Positions 29,062 through 39,595 of a DNA stretch of 64,000 nucleotides are shown here, one piece after another. Position 1 is the stretch's first letter, and every line of letters starts with the position of its first letter. The stretch is from Blastochloris viridis (GTDB taxonomy: Bacteria > Pseudomonadota > Alphaproteobacteria > Rhizobiales > Xanthobacteraceae). The notes beneath the pieces are model-generated. The model had not been told where the DNA came from and searched no databases. It worked only from the letters and a program-made list of their open reading frames with translations. The DNA is taken from the NCBI RefSeq assembly GCF_001402875.1, contig NZ_CP012946.1, positions 2,830,001 to 2,894,000 on the forward strand. Reading direction: 5' to 3'. Both the position numbers and the translations under genes were made by a program.

Positions 29062-29274
29062 TCAACGGTGAAGGTGGCGCCGGCAGTTGATGCCGAAAAG
29101 CTCCACCCACAGCGTCATTGCCTTTGGTCCGGCCGCTCCCGGCGTCGGCGCTGCGGCGCCGGGGGCAAACCACTCGGTGGCGCGGCCGCCGGGGCCGCCG
29201 GCCCTTCCGTTCGGCGCCACTGTGGCCCGCGCGGCGCGTCCGGGCAAGAGCGGCGCCGCATTGGACGGCGTCAT
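29062..29274 (-). CDS. Possible small protein overlapping the pmtA stop codon
   Basis: An ATG at 29274 overlaps the TGA of the methyltransferase (ATGA), which suggests coupled translation, and leads to a 70-residue frame. The first 50 residues are Ala/Gly/Pro-rich and could be chance coding in GC-rich DNA. The end (MTLWVELFGINCRRHLHR) looks more like a protein. It ends 18 bases before the next start. I give it low confidence. Confidence 0.3.
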   Translation of the reverse strand: MTPSNAAPLLPGRAARATVAPNGRAGGPGGRATEWFAPGAAAPTPGAAGPKAMTLWVELFGINCRRHLHR

Positions 29275-29912
29275 CCCGCCTTCTTGAGCCGGACCAGCTT
29301 GAAGAAGCCGGCCGGGAAACAGTTCACCGGCTTGCCCACGGTGAAGTCGCCGCGCTTGTTGGCCCAGCTCTGCAGCCGAGAGTACTTGAAGGTCGAGCTC
29401 CAGCCGATCGCCTTGACCAGTGGCGCGATCCAGGCCTCGACCGCCGCCTGGGCGCCGCTGTCGGCGCCCAGCTTGGAAGCGATCACGATCTCGCCACCCG
29501 GCCGCAGCACCCGCGCCGCCTCGTCGAGCGCACCTTCCGGGTCCGGCACCAGCGTGATGACGAAGGGAAAGGCCACCGCGTCGAACCGCTGGTCGGGGAA
29601 GCCGAGCCGGCAGGCGTCCATGGCGGCGAGGCCGCGCACCTGCGACAGCCGCTGGCCGACCACCTTGGCGACCGCCTTCTGCAGCATCGGCTCCGACAGG
29701 TCGACGCCGACCACCCGCGCGGCCGGCGGGTAGTAGCGCAGAACGAGGCCGGTGCCGACGCCGACCTCCAGGATGTCGGGGCCGCAGGCGGAGGCAGCCG
29801 ACGCCAGCTTCTGCTGCGAATCGGCAAGCAATTGCAGGTAGACGGAATCGTAAAACGCCGCCCACTTGGCATAAGCCTTTTTCTGGCCGGCGAGATCATA
29901 AGCAACGGTCAC
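29271..29912 (-). CDS. pmtA: Class I SAM methyltransferase, phospholipid N-methyltransferase-like
   Basis: The 213-residue product has the class I SAM signature ILEVGVGTGLVLRYYP (about 47-62), an acidic strand end VVGVDLSEPML, and DAVAFPFVITLVPDP as post-II motif. The N-terminal YAKWAAFYDSVYLQLL helix and C-terminal WSSTFKYSRLQSW and GFFKLVRL segments match the Rhodobacter-type PmtA that methylates phosphatidylethanolamine to phosphatidylcholine at the membrane. A related small-molecule methyltransferase cannot be excluded. The start is GTG 29912 with GGAAAAAG upstream. It is downstream of mnmA on the same strand, 24 bases after its stop. Confidence 0.75.
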   Translation of the reverse strand: MTVAYDLAGQKKAYAKWAAFYDSVYLQLLADSQQKLASAASACGPDILEVGVGTGLVLRYYPPAARVVGVDLSEPMLQKAVAKVVGQRLSQVRGLAAMDACRLGFPDQRFDAVAFPFVITLVPDPEGALDEAARVLRPGGEIVIASKLGADSGAQAAVEAWIAPLVKAIGWSSTFKYSRLQSWANKRGDFTVGKPVNCFPAGFFKLVRLKKAG

Positions 29913-29936
29913 GGTCTTTTTCCGCAGGTTGATCGG

Positions 29937-31106
29937 TTAAGCAACAGCGGGGGTTTGAACAGGTTCAGCGATATCGGCGCGGCGAATGACCCCGCCGCCC
30001 AGAACACGCGCACCCCCGCCGGGGGACTGGTAGAATACGCAGGCCTGGCCGGGGGCGACGCCGTCCTCGCCATCGTCGAGGTGCACCTCGACACCGTCAG
30101 CGCCGGGCACCAGCGTCGCCGCTTGAGGCGGACGGGTCGAGCGCACCTTGACGTAGACCTGTTGCCGCGCCGCCACCGCCACCGCCAGATCGCCGTCGCC
30201 GAGCCAGTTGACCTCGCGCAGCACGATGCGCCGCGCCGCCAGCGCCTCGCGCGGGCCGACCACCACCCGCCGCCGCGCGGCGTCGAGCGCCACCACGTAG
30301 AGCGGCTCGGGGCTGGCGAGGCCGAGCCCGCGCCGCTGGCCGACGGTGAAGCGCATGATGCCGGCGTGGCGCCCCAGCACCCGCCCGTCGAGGTGGACGA
30401 TGTCGCCGGGCTCGGCCGCCTCCGGCTTCAGGCGCTCGACCACGTCGCTGTAGCGGCCCTGCGGCACGAAGCAGATGTCCTGGCTGTCGTGCTTGTCGGC
30501 CACCGGCAGGCCGATATCGCGGGCGATGGCACGGGTCTCGGCCTTGGTGAGGTCGCCGAGCGGGAAGCGCAGCAACTCGAGCTGGGCGCTGGTGGTGGCA
30601 TAGAGAAAATAGCTCTGGTCGCGGTCCTCGTCGCTGGCGCGGAACAGCGCGCGCCGGCCGTCCGGCAGGCGGCAGGTCGAGACGTAGTGACCGGTCACCA
30701 GCGCCGCCGCGCCAAGATCGCGGGCGGTCGAGAGCAGGTCGGCGAACTTGACGCGCTGATTGCAATCGACGCACGGCACCGGGGTTTCGCCGGCTGCATA
30801 GCTGGCGGCGAAACGGTCGATCACGGCGTCGCGGAACCGCGATTCATAATCCAGCACGTAATGCGGAATGCCGATGCGCCCGGCCACCTCCCGCGCGTCG
30901 CGGATGTCCTGGCCGGCGCAGCAGGCGCCCTTGCGGTGGGTCGCCGCGCCATGGTCGTAGAGCTGCAGCGTCACGCCGAGCACATCGTAGCCGGCCCGCG
31001 CCAGCAGGGCCGCCACCACGGAGGAATCGACGCCACCGGACATCGCGACGACGACGCGGTGACGCTGCGGGGTGCCGCCGAGGTCGAGGTCGACCGGACC
31101 GATCAT
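29937..31106 (-). CDS. mnmA: tRNA-specific 2-thiouridylase
   Basis: From ATG 31106 the product is 389 residues. It has the PP-loop motif [10 protein letters not shown] (about 20-29), the first catalytic Cys in [13 protein letters not shown], the second in [13 protein letters not shown], and a C-terminal barrel domain ([20 protein letters not shown]). It puts sulfur on U34 of Lys, Glu and Gln tRNAs using ATP and a persulfide relay. The frame upstream of this ATG lacks conservation. Confidence 0.95.
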   Translation of the reverse strand: MIGPVDLDLGGTPQRHRVVVAMSGGVDSSVVAALLARAGYDVLGVTLQLYDHGAATHRKGACCAGQDIRDAREVAGRIGIPHYVLDYESRFRDAVIDRFAASYAAGETPVPCVDCNQRVKFADLLSTARDLGAAALVTGHYVSTCRLPDGRRALFRASDEDRDQSYFLYATTSAQLELLRFPLGDLTKAETRAIARDIGLPVADKHDSQDICFVPQGRYSDVVERLKPEAAEPGDIVHLDGRVLGRHAGIMRFTVGQRRGLGLASPEPLYVVALDAARRRVVVGPREALAARRIVLREVNWLGDGDLAVAVAARQQVYVKVRSTRPPQAATLVPGADGVEVHLDDGEDGVAPGQACVFYQSPGGGARVLGGGVIRRADIAEPVQTPAVA

Positions 31107-31314
31107 GCGGAGCCTTTCGGAACGATGGAAAACCGCCGGCTCAAGCTGCCGTCTTGGACGATAAGGCATCCTTTGTACAGGATGGTTCCCGGTGCCGGCA
31201 AACCTCCCGCAGCGGCGCGGCAATTCTTGCCGGCCGGTCGTTTCTGCCGATGAGAAATTCCCGCTCCGGCGACCGAGCCCGCTGATCTGTCAGATCATTT
31301 CCGCGCTCGCGTTC

Positions 31315-31330
31315 TGGCATGCCTCCTGCA
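31315..31330 (+). promoter_or_regulatory. Sigma-54-like promoter before fliK
   Basis: TGGCATGCCTCCTGCA has GG and GC dinucleotides separated by ten bases, with 14 of 16 positions matching TGGCACG-N4-TTGCA when the N4 is ignored. It lies 36 bases before the fliK start. A sigma-54 activator of the flagellar type (FlbD) is encoded in the same region, which supports the reading. Confidence 0.55.
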
Positions 31331-31365
31331 ACCCCGTTTTGGCCCCCTTTCATGAGGTGACCATC

Positions 31366-32862
31366 GTGGCGAGTGTTTCCGGTATCGGCAGCGAGGCGCG
31401 TACAACCCGAATGTCCGCGCCGCTCCTTTCGTCCCCGGCCGGCGCGGACATTTTTGCCGATCTGGTCGATGCTGCCGCGACGCCCGAGCCGCGCTCGTCG
31501 AATGTGGGGCCGACCGCCGCCACCAGTTCGTCGTCGCCGCCGCCGTCGTCGTCCGCGCCCACCCGCGACAAGCCGGCGCCGGAGCGCAACCCGCGCACCG
31601 ATGAGCCCAAGGACGAGCCGCCGGCGGCCGACGATGCCGCCGAGGCCGACGCCAGCGCCGCCGGCGACACCTCGGCCGCGGACACCGCGACCTCGGACGA
31701 CGACACCGCCGCCTCCGACGACGCCGACGCGGCGGACGCCAACACCGACGGCGCCACCGACGCCGACGCCGACGTCGCCGCCTTGCCGCCCCCGCCGCCA
31801 CCCGAACCGGTTCTGCCAACAACCCCGGCCGTTGCCGCCGCCGCGCCGACAGCCGCAGCGTCGGAGCCGGCACCGCAGGCGGCCGCGCCGACCGCCCAGC
31901 CGACCGCCCCCCCTGCCATCGCGCCCACCGCCACGCCGGCGACCGACGTCCCGGATCCGGCGAGCGCCGGCGCCCTGGCCGCGGCGCCCCCGGCAACGGC
32001 GGAGGCCGCGACGACCGCCGCCGCGACGACCGCCGCAGCCACTGCTGCAGCAGCAGCGGCCGCGGCGTCCGATGCCAAGACGACGGCGGACCCGGCGGCG
32101 GCGAGCACACCTTCGCCGCGGACCGCCTCCGACCAGGCCGCCACCGCCGCGCCGCCCAGCGCCACCGACGGCAGCGTCCGCACCGCCAACGCCGAGCCCC
32201 ACAGCGCGGCGGTGGCGGCAAGCTCGACCGCGCAGGCCGCCGCCGACACCGCAGCCGCGCCGCACGAGGCGACCGGGGACGCCGCCACCTCGACCGAGGC
32301 GGCGCGCGCCACGACCGCGCAATCCTCCACCCAGACGACCGCAGCCACGCCGGTGCAGACCGCGCTCGGGCTGGCGCCGTCCCAATCGATTGCGCTGACC
32401 AGTGCGCCGGTCACCACCGACGGCGCGCGCTCGGCGGTGGCCGCGGCCGACCTCGGCGTCGAGATCGTGGCCCGCTCCAAGGCGGGCGAAACCCGCTTCG
32501 AACTTCGGCTCGACCCGGCCGACCTCGGCCGTATCGAGGTCCAACTCGACGTCGACAAGGACGGCGGCGTGCGCTCGCGCCTGATCGTCGACCGTGCCGA
32601 CACCCTCGACCTGCTGCAGCGCGACGCCCGCCAACTGGAGAAGACGCTACAATCTGCCGGGCTCGACACCAGCAAGGGCGGACTGGAGTTCGTGCTGCGC
32701 GACCAGAGCCAAGGCTTCCAGCAGAACACCGGGCGCGAGGCGCAGCAGAACAGCCAGGGCGAGCGCCTGACCGCGGTCGACGAGCAGGTGGTGGCCGACC
32801 CCCGCACCGGCGCCTATGGCCGCGTGCTCAGCCGAGCGGGCGGCGTCGACATTCGAGTCTGA
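31366..32862 (+). CDS. fliK: Flagellar hook-length control protein
   Basis: From GTG 31366 (GAGGTGA upstream) the product is 498 residues. The first ~350 are Ala/Pro/Thr/Asp-rich and of low complexity, as in the ruler part of FliK. The C-terminal ~90 residues form the Flg_hook domain: VEIVARSKAGETRFELRLDP, then DLGRIEVQLDVDKDGGV and LEKTLQSAGLDTSKGG. It measures hook length and switches the export gate from hook to filament substrates by touching FlhB. An alternative ATG at 31411 exists. A sigma-54-like promoter precedes it; sciP and the fliF operon follow. Confidence 0.88.
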   Translation: MASVSGIGSEARTTRMSAPLLSSPAGADIFADLVDAAATPEPRSSNVGPTAATSSSSPPPSSSAPTRDKPAPERNPRTDEPKDEPPAADDAAEADASAAGDTSAADTATSDDDTAASDDADAADANTDGATDADADVAALPPPPPPEPVLPTTPAVAAAAPTAAASEPAPQAAAPTAQPTAPPAIAPTATPATDVPDPASAGALAAAPPATAEAATTAAATTAAATAAAAAAAASDAKTTADPAAASTPSPRTASDQAATAAPPSATDGSVRTANAEPHSAAVAASSTAQAAADTAAAPHEATGDAATSTEAARATTAQSSTQTTAATPVQTALGLAPSQSIALTSAPVTTDGARSAVAAADLGVEIVARSKAGETRFELRLDPADLGRIEVQLDVDKDGGVRSRLIVDRADTLDLLQRDARQLEKTLQSAGLDTSKGGLEFVLRDQSQGFQQNTGREAQQNSQGERLTAVDEQVVADPRTGAYGRVLSRAGGVDIRV

Positions 32863-33211
32863 CCGGAGCGCATCATCACGCCGCGCCGACCGGCATCACC
32901 AGGGGCCGACCATGCCGACCGCAGGCGGTATCACCTCGAACGCCTGTTCACCCAACGGCCGGCGCAGCGCGCCGCCAGCTCGCCGCCCGTTGGGCATTTC
33001 GGTCACCACCCAGATCTGCGGCGGCGCCGACGGCATCGGGCGGCCGGGCCGCACCCGTTACCTCAAGGTCGGCGGGCCACGCCGGCCGCTCGATCCGGCC
33101 AAAGCCGTAAACAGGACTTAAGCCTTTGTTTTCGCCGCGCTTAGGGAAATGTTCAGGGTTGACGTCTAGTCTCGCTCACGTTCGTTCAGTTGCGTTGGCG
33201 TGAGAGTACCG
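32863..33211. other. Intergenic region between fliK and sciP
   Basis: About 350 bases with no convincing gene; a 70-residue frame starting at 32911 is of GC-driven composition. The right part turns AT-richer (32,900s GC-rich, then TTAAGCCTTTGTTTTCG near 33118) and probably holds the sciP promoter. TTGACG at 33159-33164 could be a -35, but no matching -10 is clear. Confidence 0.4.
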
Positions 33212-33487
33212 ATGTCCGAGCCGCTTCGCCCAAGGGTGAAATATGTGATCGGCCCCGATGGCAGCCCGCTCACCATCGCCGATCTTCCTCCAGCCGACAC
33301 CAAGCGGTGGGTCATTCGGCGCAAGGCCGAGGTCGTCGCTGCGGTGCGCGGCGGGTTGCTGTCTCTCGAGGAGGCCTGCAGCCGCTATACCCTGACCGTC
33401 GAAGAGTTTCTGGCCTGGCAGATGTCGATCGACCGCCACGGGCTGGCTGGGCTGAGAACGACCCGGATCCAGCAATATCGCGCCTGA
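33212..33487 (+). CDS. sciP: SciP-type CtrA inhibitor (DUF1153)
   Basis: From ATG 33212 (MSEPLRPRVKYVIGPDG) the product is 91 residues. It is nearly identical in pattern to Caulobacter SciP: LTIADLPPADTKRWVIRRKA, then EVVAAVRGGLLSLEEACSRY (helix-turn-helix), then HGLAGLRTTRIQQYRA. SciP binds DNA and CtrA and blocks CtrA-driven transcription in G1/S. Its place directly before the fliF promoter, which carries a CtrA-like box, is fitting. GTG 33200 in frame is a less likely start. A perfect terminator hairpin lies behind it. Confidence 0.92.
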   Translation: MSEPLRPRVKYVIGPDGSPLTIADLPPADTKRWVIRRKAEVVAAVRGGLLSLEEACSRYTLTVEEFLAWQMSIDRHGLAGLRTTRIQQYRA

Positions 33488-33551
33488 CCGGCCTGCCCAC
33501 GCTCCCCCGTCCCCTGCAAGCTCTCGCCCCCTCAAACTCTCGACCTTTGCA

Positions 33552-33580
33552 AAACGCCGGCCCGCAAGGCCGGCGTTTCG
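33552..33580. terminator. Strong stem-loop terminator after sciP
   Basis: AAACGCCGGCC / GGCCGGCGTTT form a perfect 11-bp stem around CGCAA, followed by CG and a short T run within the stem. It should act in both directions and isolates sciP from the fliF operon. Confidence 0.8.
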
Positions 33581-33616
33581 CGTTTCCACGTCTGGTTAAC
33601 GGTCACCGTATCCTGG

Positions 33617-33655
33617 TTAACCCTTTATTAGGCCAACACACGGCATTTTTTGCCC
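33617..33655 (+). promoter_or_regulatory. CtrA-type composite promoter of the fliF operon
   Basis: TTAA-CCCTTTA-TTAG at 33617-33631 fits the TTAA-N7-TTAA CtrA box with one change. Exactly ten bases later stands GGCATTTTTTGCCC (33642-33655). The flhA leader has the same block at the same distance. The fliF start is 37 bases further on. Confidence 0.65.
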
Positions 33656-33691
33656 ACTGACGGAAAGGGATGCCGTCGGCTGGGGGTTGGC

Positions 33692-35332
33692 GTGAACGGG
33701 ATCATTTCTCTTCTCAACAATCTGGGCGCGGCACGCCTCGGCGCTATGGCAGCCGTTACCGTGGCCTTGATCGGCTTTTTCGGATTTCTTCTGGTTCGGT
33801 TCTCGCAACCGCCCATGGCGACGCTTTACAGCGACCTCGCCTTGCAGGACTCCGCGTCCATCGTGAAAGATCTGGAGCGCGCCGGCACGACCTACGAGCT
33901 GCGTGCCGACGGCTCCACCATCCTGGTGCCCAAGGCCGAGGTGGCGCGGCTGCGCATGAAGATGGCCGAAGCCGGGCTGCCGCGCGGCGGTAGCGTCGGT
34001 TACGAGATCTTCGACAAGTCCGACTCGCTCGGCACCACCAGCTTCGTGCAGAACATCAACCAGCTACGCGCCCTCGAAGGCGAGCTCGCCCGCACCATTC
34101 GCGCCATCGAGCGCATCCAGCAGGCGCGGGTCCACCTGGTGATTCCCGAGCGCGCACTGTTCTCGCGCGACAAGCAGGATCCGTCCGCCTCCATCGCACT
34201 CCGCGTCCAGGGCGGCCTGGAGGCCGGCCAGATTCGCGCCATCCGTCACCTGGTCGCCTCGGCCGTGCAGGGCCTGAAGCCCGAGCGGGTGTCGATCGTC
34301 GACGAGGCCGGCCGGCTGCTCGCCGACGGCGCCGGCGATGCCAACGGCGCGCTCGGAACCGCCGGTGACGACCGCGTCGTCAGCTATGAGCGCCGCGTCA
34401 AGAATCAGGTCGAGGAGATCGTCGGCAGCGTGGTCGGCCAGGGCCGCGCCCGGGTCCAGGTCAACGCCGAGCTCGATTTCAACCGCATCACCCAGACCTC
34501 CGACAGCTTCGATCCGGAAAGCCGCGTCGTCCGCTCGACCCAGAACCGCGAAGAGAGCCAGGTCTCGACCGAGGGTCGCGACGGCCAGGTCTCGGTCGGC
34601 AACGAGCTGCCCAACGCCACCGCCCAGGGAGCCGGCGGCCAGGTGCGCGACCAGAGCAAGAAGAGCGAGGAGACCGTCAATTACGAGATCTCCCGCACCA
34701 CCCGCACCGAGGTGGTCGAAGGCGGCCGCATCAAGCGGGTGTCGGTCGCGGTGGTGGTCGACGGCGCCTATTCCCGCGACGCCAATGGCAACGTCACCTA
34801 CAGCCCGCGCAACAAGGAAGAGCTCGACCGCATCACCGCGCTGGTGCGCTCGGCGATCGGCTACGACCAGAAGCGCGGCGACCAGATCGAGGTGGTCAAC
34901 CTGCGCTTCGCCGAAGGCCCGCCGCCCGGCCTGCCGGAGGACGAGGGCTGGCTGTCCCGCCTGAAGTTCGGCAAGGACGACGTCATGCAGGCGGCCGAAC
35001 TCGGTGTCCTGCTGCTGCTGACGCTGATGGTGGTGCTGATGGTGGTGCGTCCGATGGTCCGCCGCATCGTCGTGGCCGACAAGAAGGAAGAAGCGGCCGG
35101 CGCCGTCGCCGGGCCGGGCGAGCTGCCCACCACCGAGTCGCCGCCGCTGACGCCCGAGCAGATCAAGGAAACCGAAACCACCCGCAAGATCGCCTACGCC
35201 AAGATCCAGGGCCAGCTCCACGCCCAGTCGATCGCGAAGGTCGGTGAACTGGTCGATCAGAATCCGCAGGAAACCGTCGCCATCATCCGCCAGTGGATCC
35301 ACCAGGATTCACCGGACGCCACCCCCCGCTGA
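33692..35332 (+). CDS. fliF: Flagellar MS-ring protein
   Basis: From GTG 33692 (MNGIISLLNNLG) the product is 546 residues, the normal length. Membrane segment 1 is at about 14-35 (AAVTVALIGFFGFLLVRF). The YscJ/FliF ring-building domain follows (ALQDSASIVKDLERAGTTYEL; GYEIFDKSDSLGTTSFVQNI; RTIRAIERIQQARVHLVIPE). Segment 2 is near 436-456 (LGVLLLLTLMVVLMVVRPM), and the C-terminal tail binds FliG. It builds the ring in the inner membrane that houses the export gate. It is first gene of the fliF-fliG-fliH-fliN operon. Confidence 0.96.
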   Translation: MNGIISLLNNLGAARLGAMAAVTVALIGFFGFLLVRFSQPPMATLYSDLALQDSASIVKDLERAGTTYELRADGSTILVPKAEVARLRMKMAEAGLPRGGSVGYEIFDKSDSLGTTSFVQNINQLRALEGELARTIRAIERIQQARVHLVIPERALFSRDKQDPSASIALRVQGGLEAGQIRAIRHLVASAVQGLKPERVSIVDEAGRLLADGAGDANGALGTAGDDRVVSYERRVKNQVEEIVGSVVGQGRARVQVNAELDFNRITQTSDSFDPESRVVRSTQNREESQVSTEGRDGQVSVGNELPNATAQGAGGQVRDQSKKSEETVNYEISRTTRTEVVEGGRIKRVSVAVVVDGAYSRDANGNVTYSPRNKEELDRITALVRSAIGYDQKRGDQIEVVNLRFAEGPPPGLPEDEGWLSRLKFGKDDVMQAAELGVLLLLTLMVVLMVVRPMVRRIVVADKKEEAAGAVAGPGELPTTESPPLTPEQIKETETTRKIAYAKIQGQLHAQSIAKVGELVDQNPQETVAIIRQWIHQDSPDATPR

Positions 35333-35353
35333 GGTTCGTGAAGGTCAGGCACC

Positions 35354-36463
35354 ATGAGCATCGTCTCCTCGATCGCAGAAGCGATGTCGCGCGGCGGCAA
35401 ATCTCCCACCGACACCGCCTTGGCCGCTGCCAGGTCCGGCGTCGCGACCGTAACCGTTCCGGCGCGGCGCCCGCTGACCGGCGTTGAGCGCGCTGCGGTC
35501 CTCATGCTGTCGCTGGGTGAGACCCACGGCGCCAAGATCTGGCGGATGCTCGACGATGACGAGATCCGCACCATCTCGCTCGCCATGTCGACCCTCGGCA
35601 ATATCGACGCCACCGACGTCGAGGAACTGCTGGTGGAGTTCGTCGGGCGCCTGTCGGCGACCGGCGCGCTGATGGGCAACTTCGACTCGACCGAGCGGCT
35701 GCTGCAGCAGTTCCTGCCGGCCGACCGCGTCAACATGATCATGGAGGAAATCCGCGGTCCGGCCGGGCGCAACATGTGGGAGAAGCTCTCCAACGTCCAG
35801 GAGCAGGTTCTCGCCAACTACCTCAAGAACGAATACCCGCAGACGGTCGCCGTCGTGCTCTCCAAGATCAAGTCCGAGCATGCCGCGCGCGTTCTCGCCA
35901 TCCTGCCCGAGGAGCTCTCGCTCGACGTCGTCAGCCGCATGCTGCGCATGGAGTCGGTGCAGAAGGAGGTGCTCGACCGCCTGGAGGAGACGCTGCGCAC
36001 CGAGTTCATGTCGAACCTGTCGCAGACCCGCCAGCGCGACGCCCACGAGCTGATGGCGGACATCTTCAACAATTTCGACCGCCAGACCGAGACGCGATTC
36101 CTCACCGCGCTGGAGGAGAACAACCGCGAAAGCGCCGAGCGCATCAAGACGCTGATGTTCACCTTCGACGATCTGGTCAAGCTCGACACCGGCTCGGCCC
36201 AGACCCTGATCCGCCAGGTCGACAAGGACAAGATGGCGATCGCGCTCAAGGGCTCGACCGATGCGGTGCGTGAGTTCTTCCTCAAGAATATGTCGACCCG
36301 CGCCGCCAAGATGCTGGCCGACGACATGCAGGCGATGGGGCCGGTGCGCCTGAAGGACGTCGACGAGTCCCAGGCGATGATGGTCAACCTCGCCAAGGAT
36401 CTCGCCGCCAAGGGCGAGATCACCATCTCCAAGAATCGCGGCGACGACGAACTGGTCTACTGA
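35354..36463 (+). CDS. fliG: Flagellar motor switch protein FliG
   Basis: The 369-residue product has all three armadillo-like parts: N-terminal FliF-binding (about 35-130, [20 protein letters not shown]), the middle domain ([21 protein letters not shown]), and the C-terminal torque helix (about 310-350, [17 protein letters not shown] sequence with charged residues). It forms the upper C-ring and meets the stator. It starts 21 bases after fliF. Confidence 0.96.
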   Translation: MSIVSSIAEAMSRGGKSPTDTALAAARSGVATVTVPARRPLTGVERAAVLMLSLGETHGAKIWRMLDDDEIRTISLAMSTLGNIDATDVEELLVEFVGRLSATGALMGNFDSTERLLQQFLPADRVNMIMEEIRGPAGRNMWEKLSNVQEQVLANYLKNEYPQTVAVVLSKIKSEHAARVLAILPEELSLDVVSRMLRMESVQKEVLDRLEETLRTEFMSNLSQTRQRDAHELMADIFNNFDRQTETRFLTALEENNRESAERIKTLMFTFDDLVKLDTGSAQTLIRQVDKDKMAIALKGSTDAVREFFLKNMSTRAAKMLADDMQAMGPVRLKDVDESQAMMVNLAKDLAAKGEITISKNRGDDELVY

Positions 36464-36484
36464 GCACAGAAAGCGGAGGCGGAC

Positions 36485-37141
36485 GTGGCAGCGGCCAAGG
36501 CTAGGTTTCTGTTCGATACCGATTTCGGCGCCCCGAAGCAGGAGGCCGAACCGCGCATCCCGCTCGCCGATCATGATGCGGCGGTTGCGGCTGCGGAAGC
36601 GCGCGGCCACGCCCGCGGCCGGGCGGAAGCCATTGCCGAACGTGTCGCCGAAACCGAGCGCCAGATCGCGTTCGGCCTCGACCGCGTCGCCGACGCGTTC
36701 TGCCGCGTGCTTGCCGCGCTGCCGCCGATCGAGGCGCGGCTCGAGCGCGAGGCGGTCGACGTCGCCGTCGCCGTCGCACGCAAACTGTCGACGGCGCTGA
36801 TCGCGCGCGAGCCGATGGCGGAACTGACGACGTTGATCGCCGACTGCTTCGCCGAGCTGCGCTCGACCCCTCACATCGTGGTCCGCGTCAACGACGCGCT
36901 GCTCGCTCCGCTCAAGGAGCGGCTCGACCGCCTCGCCTCCGAAGCCGGCTTCACCGGCCGTCTGGTGCTTCTGGCCGAGCCCTCGATCGCCGTTGGCGAC
37001 GGCCGCGTCGAGTGGGCCGATGGCGGGGTGGTGCTCGACAGCGCCGCGACGCTGGCCAAGGTCGACGAACTTGTACAGCGGTTCATTGCCGCCCGAGCCA
37101 CCGCCAACGCTGCGGCAAACATTCCTGGAGGACAGTCCTGA
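36485..37141 (+). CDS. fliH: Flagellar assembly protein FliH-like
   Basis: The 218-residue product starts at GTG 36485 (GCGGAGG upstream). It has a helical N-terminal half with small-x3-small repeats (AAEARGHARGRAEAIAERVA, about 36-55), then the FliH/HrpE-like domain (LEREAVDVAVAVARKLSTALIA, then GRVEWADGGVVLDSAATLAK). FliH restrains the FliI ATPase and docks it to the C-ring via FliN. The sequence is poorly conserved, so the name relies on operon position and these features. Its stop overlaps the fliN start by one base. Confidence 0.82.
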   Translation: MAAAKARFLFDTDFGAPKQEAEPRIPLADHDAAVAAAEARGHARGRAEAIAERVAETERQIAFGLDRVADAFCRVLAALPPIEARLEREAVDVAVAVARKLSTALIAREPMAELTTLIADCFAELRSTPHIVVRVNDALLAPLKERLDRLASEAGFTGRLVLLAEPSIAVGDGRVEWADGGVVLDSAATLAKVDELVQRFIAARATANAAANIPGGQS

Positions 37142-37500
37142 TGGCTGGCGACAACGACAAGATGCCTTTGCCGAACCTGGAAACCGATTTCCAGGTGGTG
37201 AGCCCGGACGAGGCCGGCGACATCGCGCCCGGCACGCCGGAAAGCGGGCCCAAGACCGCGGACGATCTGGAGGCGGTGTTCGACGTGCCGGTGCAGGTGT
37301 CCGCCGTGCTGGGGCGCACGCGCATGGACGTCGGCGGCATTCTCAAGCTCGGCCCCGGCACCGTGCTCGAACTGGACCGCAAGGTCGGCGAGGCGATCGA
37401 CATCTTCGTCAACGACCGGCTGGTCGCCCGCGGCGAGGTGGTGCTGGTCGAGGACAAGCTCGGCATCACCATGACGGAAATCATCAAGGCGGAACGCTGA
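37141..37500 (+). CDS. fliN: Flagellar motor switch protein FliN
   Basis: From ATG 37141, overlapping the fliH stop, the product is 119 residues. An N-terminal acidic tail is followed by the SpoA domain (about 40-118: VFDVPVQVSAVLGRTRMDVG, then LKLGPGTVLELDRKVGEAID, then VNDRLVARGEVVLVEDKLGI). It forms the bottom of the C-ring and binds FliH and CheY. It is the last gene before a dispersed-repeat copy. Confidence 0.95.
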   Translation: MAGDNDKMPLPNLETDFQVVSPDEAGDIAPGTPESGPKTADDLEAVFDVPVQVSAVLGRTRMDVGGILKLGPGTVLELDRKVGEAIDIFVNDRLVARGEVVLVEDKLGITMTEIIKAER

Positions 37501-37524
37501 CCGCCCGACCGGCCCGACACCCGA

Positions 37525-37645
37525 CTGAACGGTTTCCGGATGATCGGCTCGTGATCCCGGAAACAACCGCGCCGAAACGCCCATGATCGGACGGCGTTTC
37601 CGGCGACCGGACTACGAAACGCCGGCCCGATCGGCCGGATTTCGG
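37525..37645 (+). repeat. Dispersed multi-hairpin repeat, full copy
   Basis: Begins 24 bases after the fliN stop. Blocks: ACGGTTTCCGGATGATC, GTGATCCCGGAAA, then AAACGCC-catgatcggac-GGCGTTT (7-bp stem), CCGGCGACC, CTACGAAACGCCGGCCCGATC, GGCCGGATTTCG. It may shield or end the fliFGHN transcript before flbD. Confidence 0.75.
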
Positions 37646-37716
37646 CTGAGACGTCCAGACGTCCGCGACGCCAGCGGAGCAGCAACGCTCAAAGCTGGCT
37701 ATGGAGAGACTTCGCC

Positions 37717-39099
<1,383 letters not shown>

Positions 39100-39220
39100 C
39101 GACGCGGCGTCGGCGGGCTCCCATCCTCATGGTTCGAGGCCGCGCGTGCCGCGCCGCGTCACTTGAGACGGCGCGGTTGTGCTAGCGTTCGGCATCTCGC
39201 CCCGATTCGGGAGCCGCGCC

Positions 39221-39595
39221 ATGACCCGCGCCCTGCTGATTGCCGTCGCCCTCACCCTCGCCGCCGGCCCGGCGATGGCGGCGTGCCTCGACGCCAACGC
39301 CGAGGACGCGGTGGCCGAAGGCCGGCTGAGCCGCGGCACCTTCCAGGACGCCGCCGGGCGAACCGAGACGGCGTTCATCCTCAGCCTCGCGGCACCGACC
39401 TGCCTGACCGGCCCCGACGAGTTCGACCAGGTCCCCGAGGCCAAGCGCCTCCACCTTTATGCCTCCGACGAGGCGGTGGCGCTGGCGCGGTTCGTCGGCA
39501 AGACGGTGCGGGTCAGCGGCCGGCCGTTCGGCGCCCACACCGCCCACCATCACGCCCCGATCGTGATGGACGTCGTCCGCATCGAGGCGCGGTAA
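39221..39595 (+). CDS. Secreted DUF4431-like protein
   Basis: From ATG 39221 the product is 124 residues with a signal (MTRALLIAVALTLAAGPAMA, then ACLD). The small beta domain shows the family pattern: TFQDAAGRTETAFILSLAAP, then CLTGPDEFDQVPEAKRLHL, then VGKTVRVSGRPFGAHTAHHH. Two Cys (mature residue 2 and APTC) may pair. The function is unknown. Its insertion between flbD and flhA is probably incidental. Confidence 0.65.
   Translation: MTRALLIAVALTLAAGPAMAACLDANAEDAVAEGRLSRGTFQDAAGRTETAFILSLAAPTCLTGPDEFDQVPEAKRLHLYASDEAVALARFVGKTVRVSGRPFGAHTAHHHAPIVMDVVRIEAR

Noticed and set aside
29118..31253. Long plus-strand frame antisense to pmtA and mnmA
   Set aside because: Low-complexity antisense composition; both minus-strand genes carry clear catalytic motifs.
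32911..33121. 70-codon frame between fliK and sciP as a possible flgD-like gene
   Set aside because: No flagellar signature, no ribosome site, GC-driven composition.
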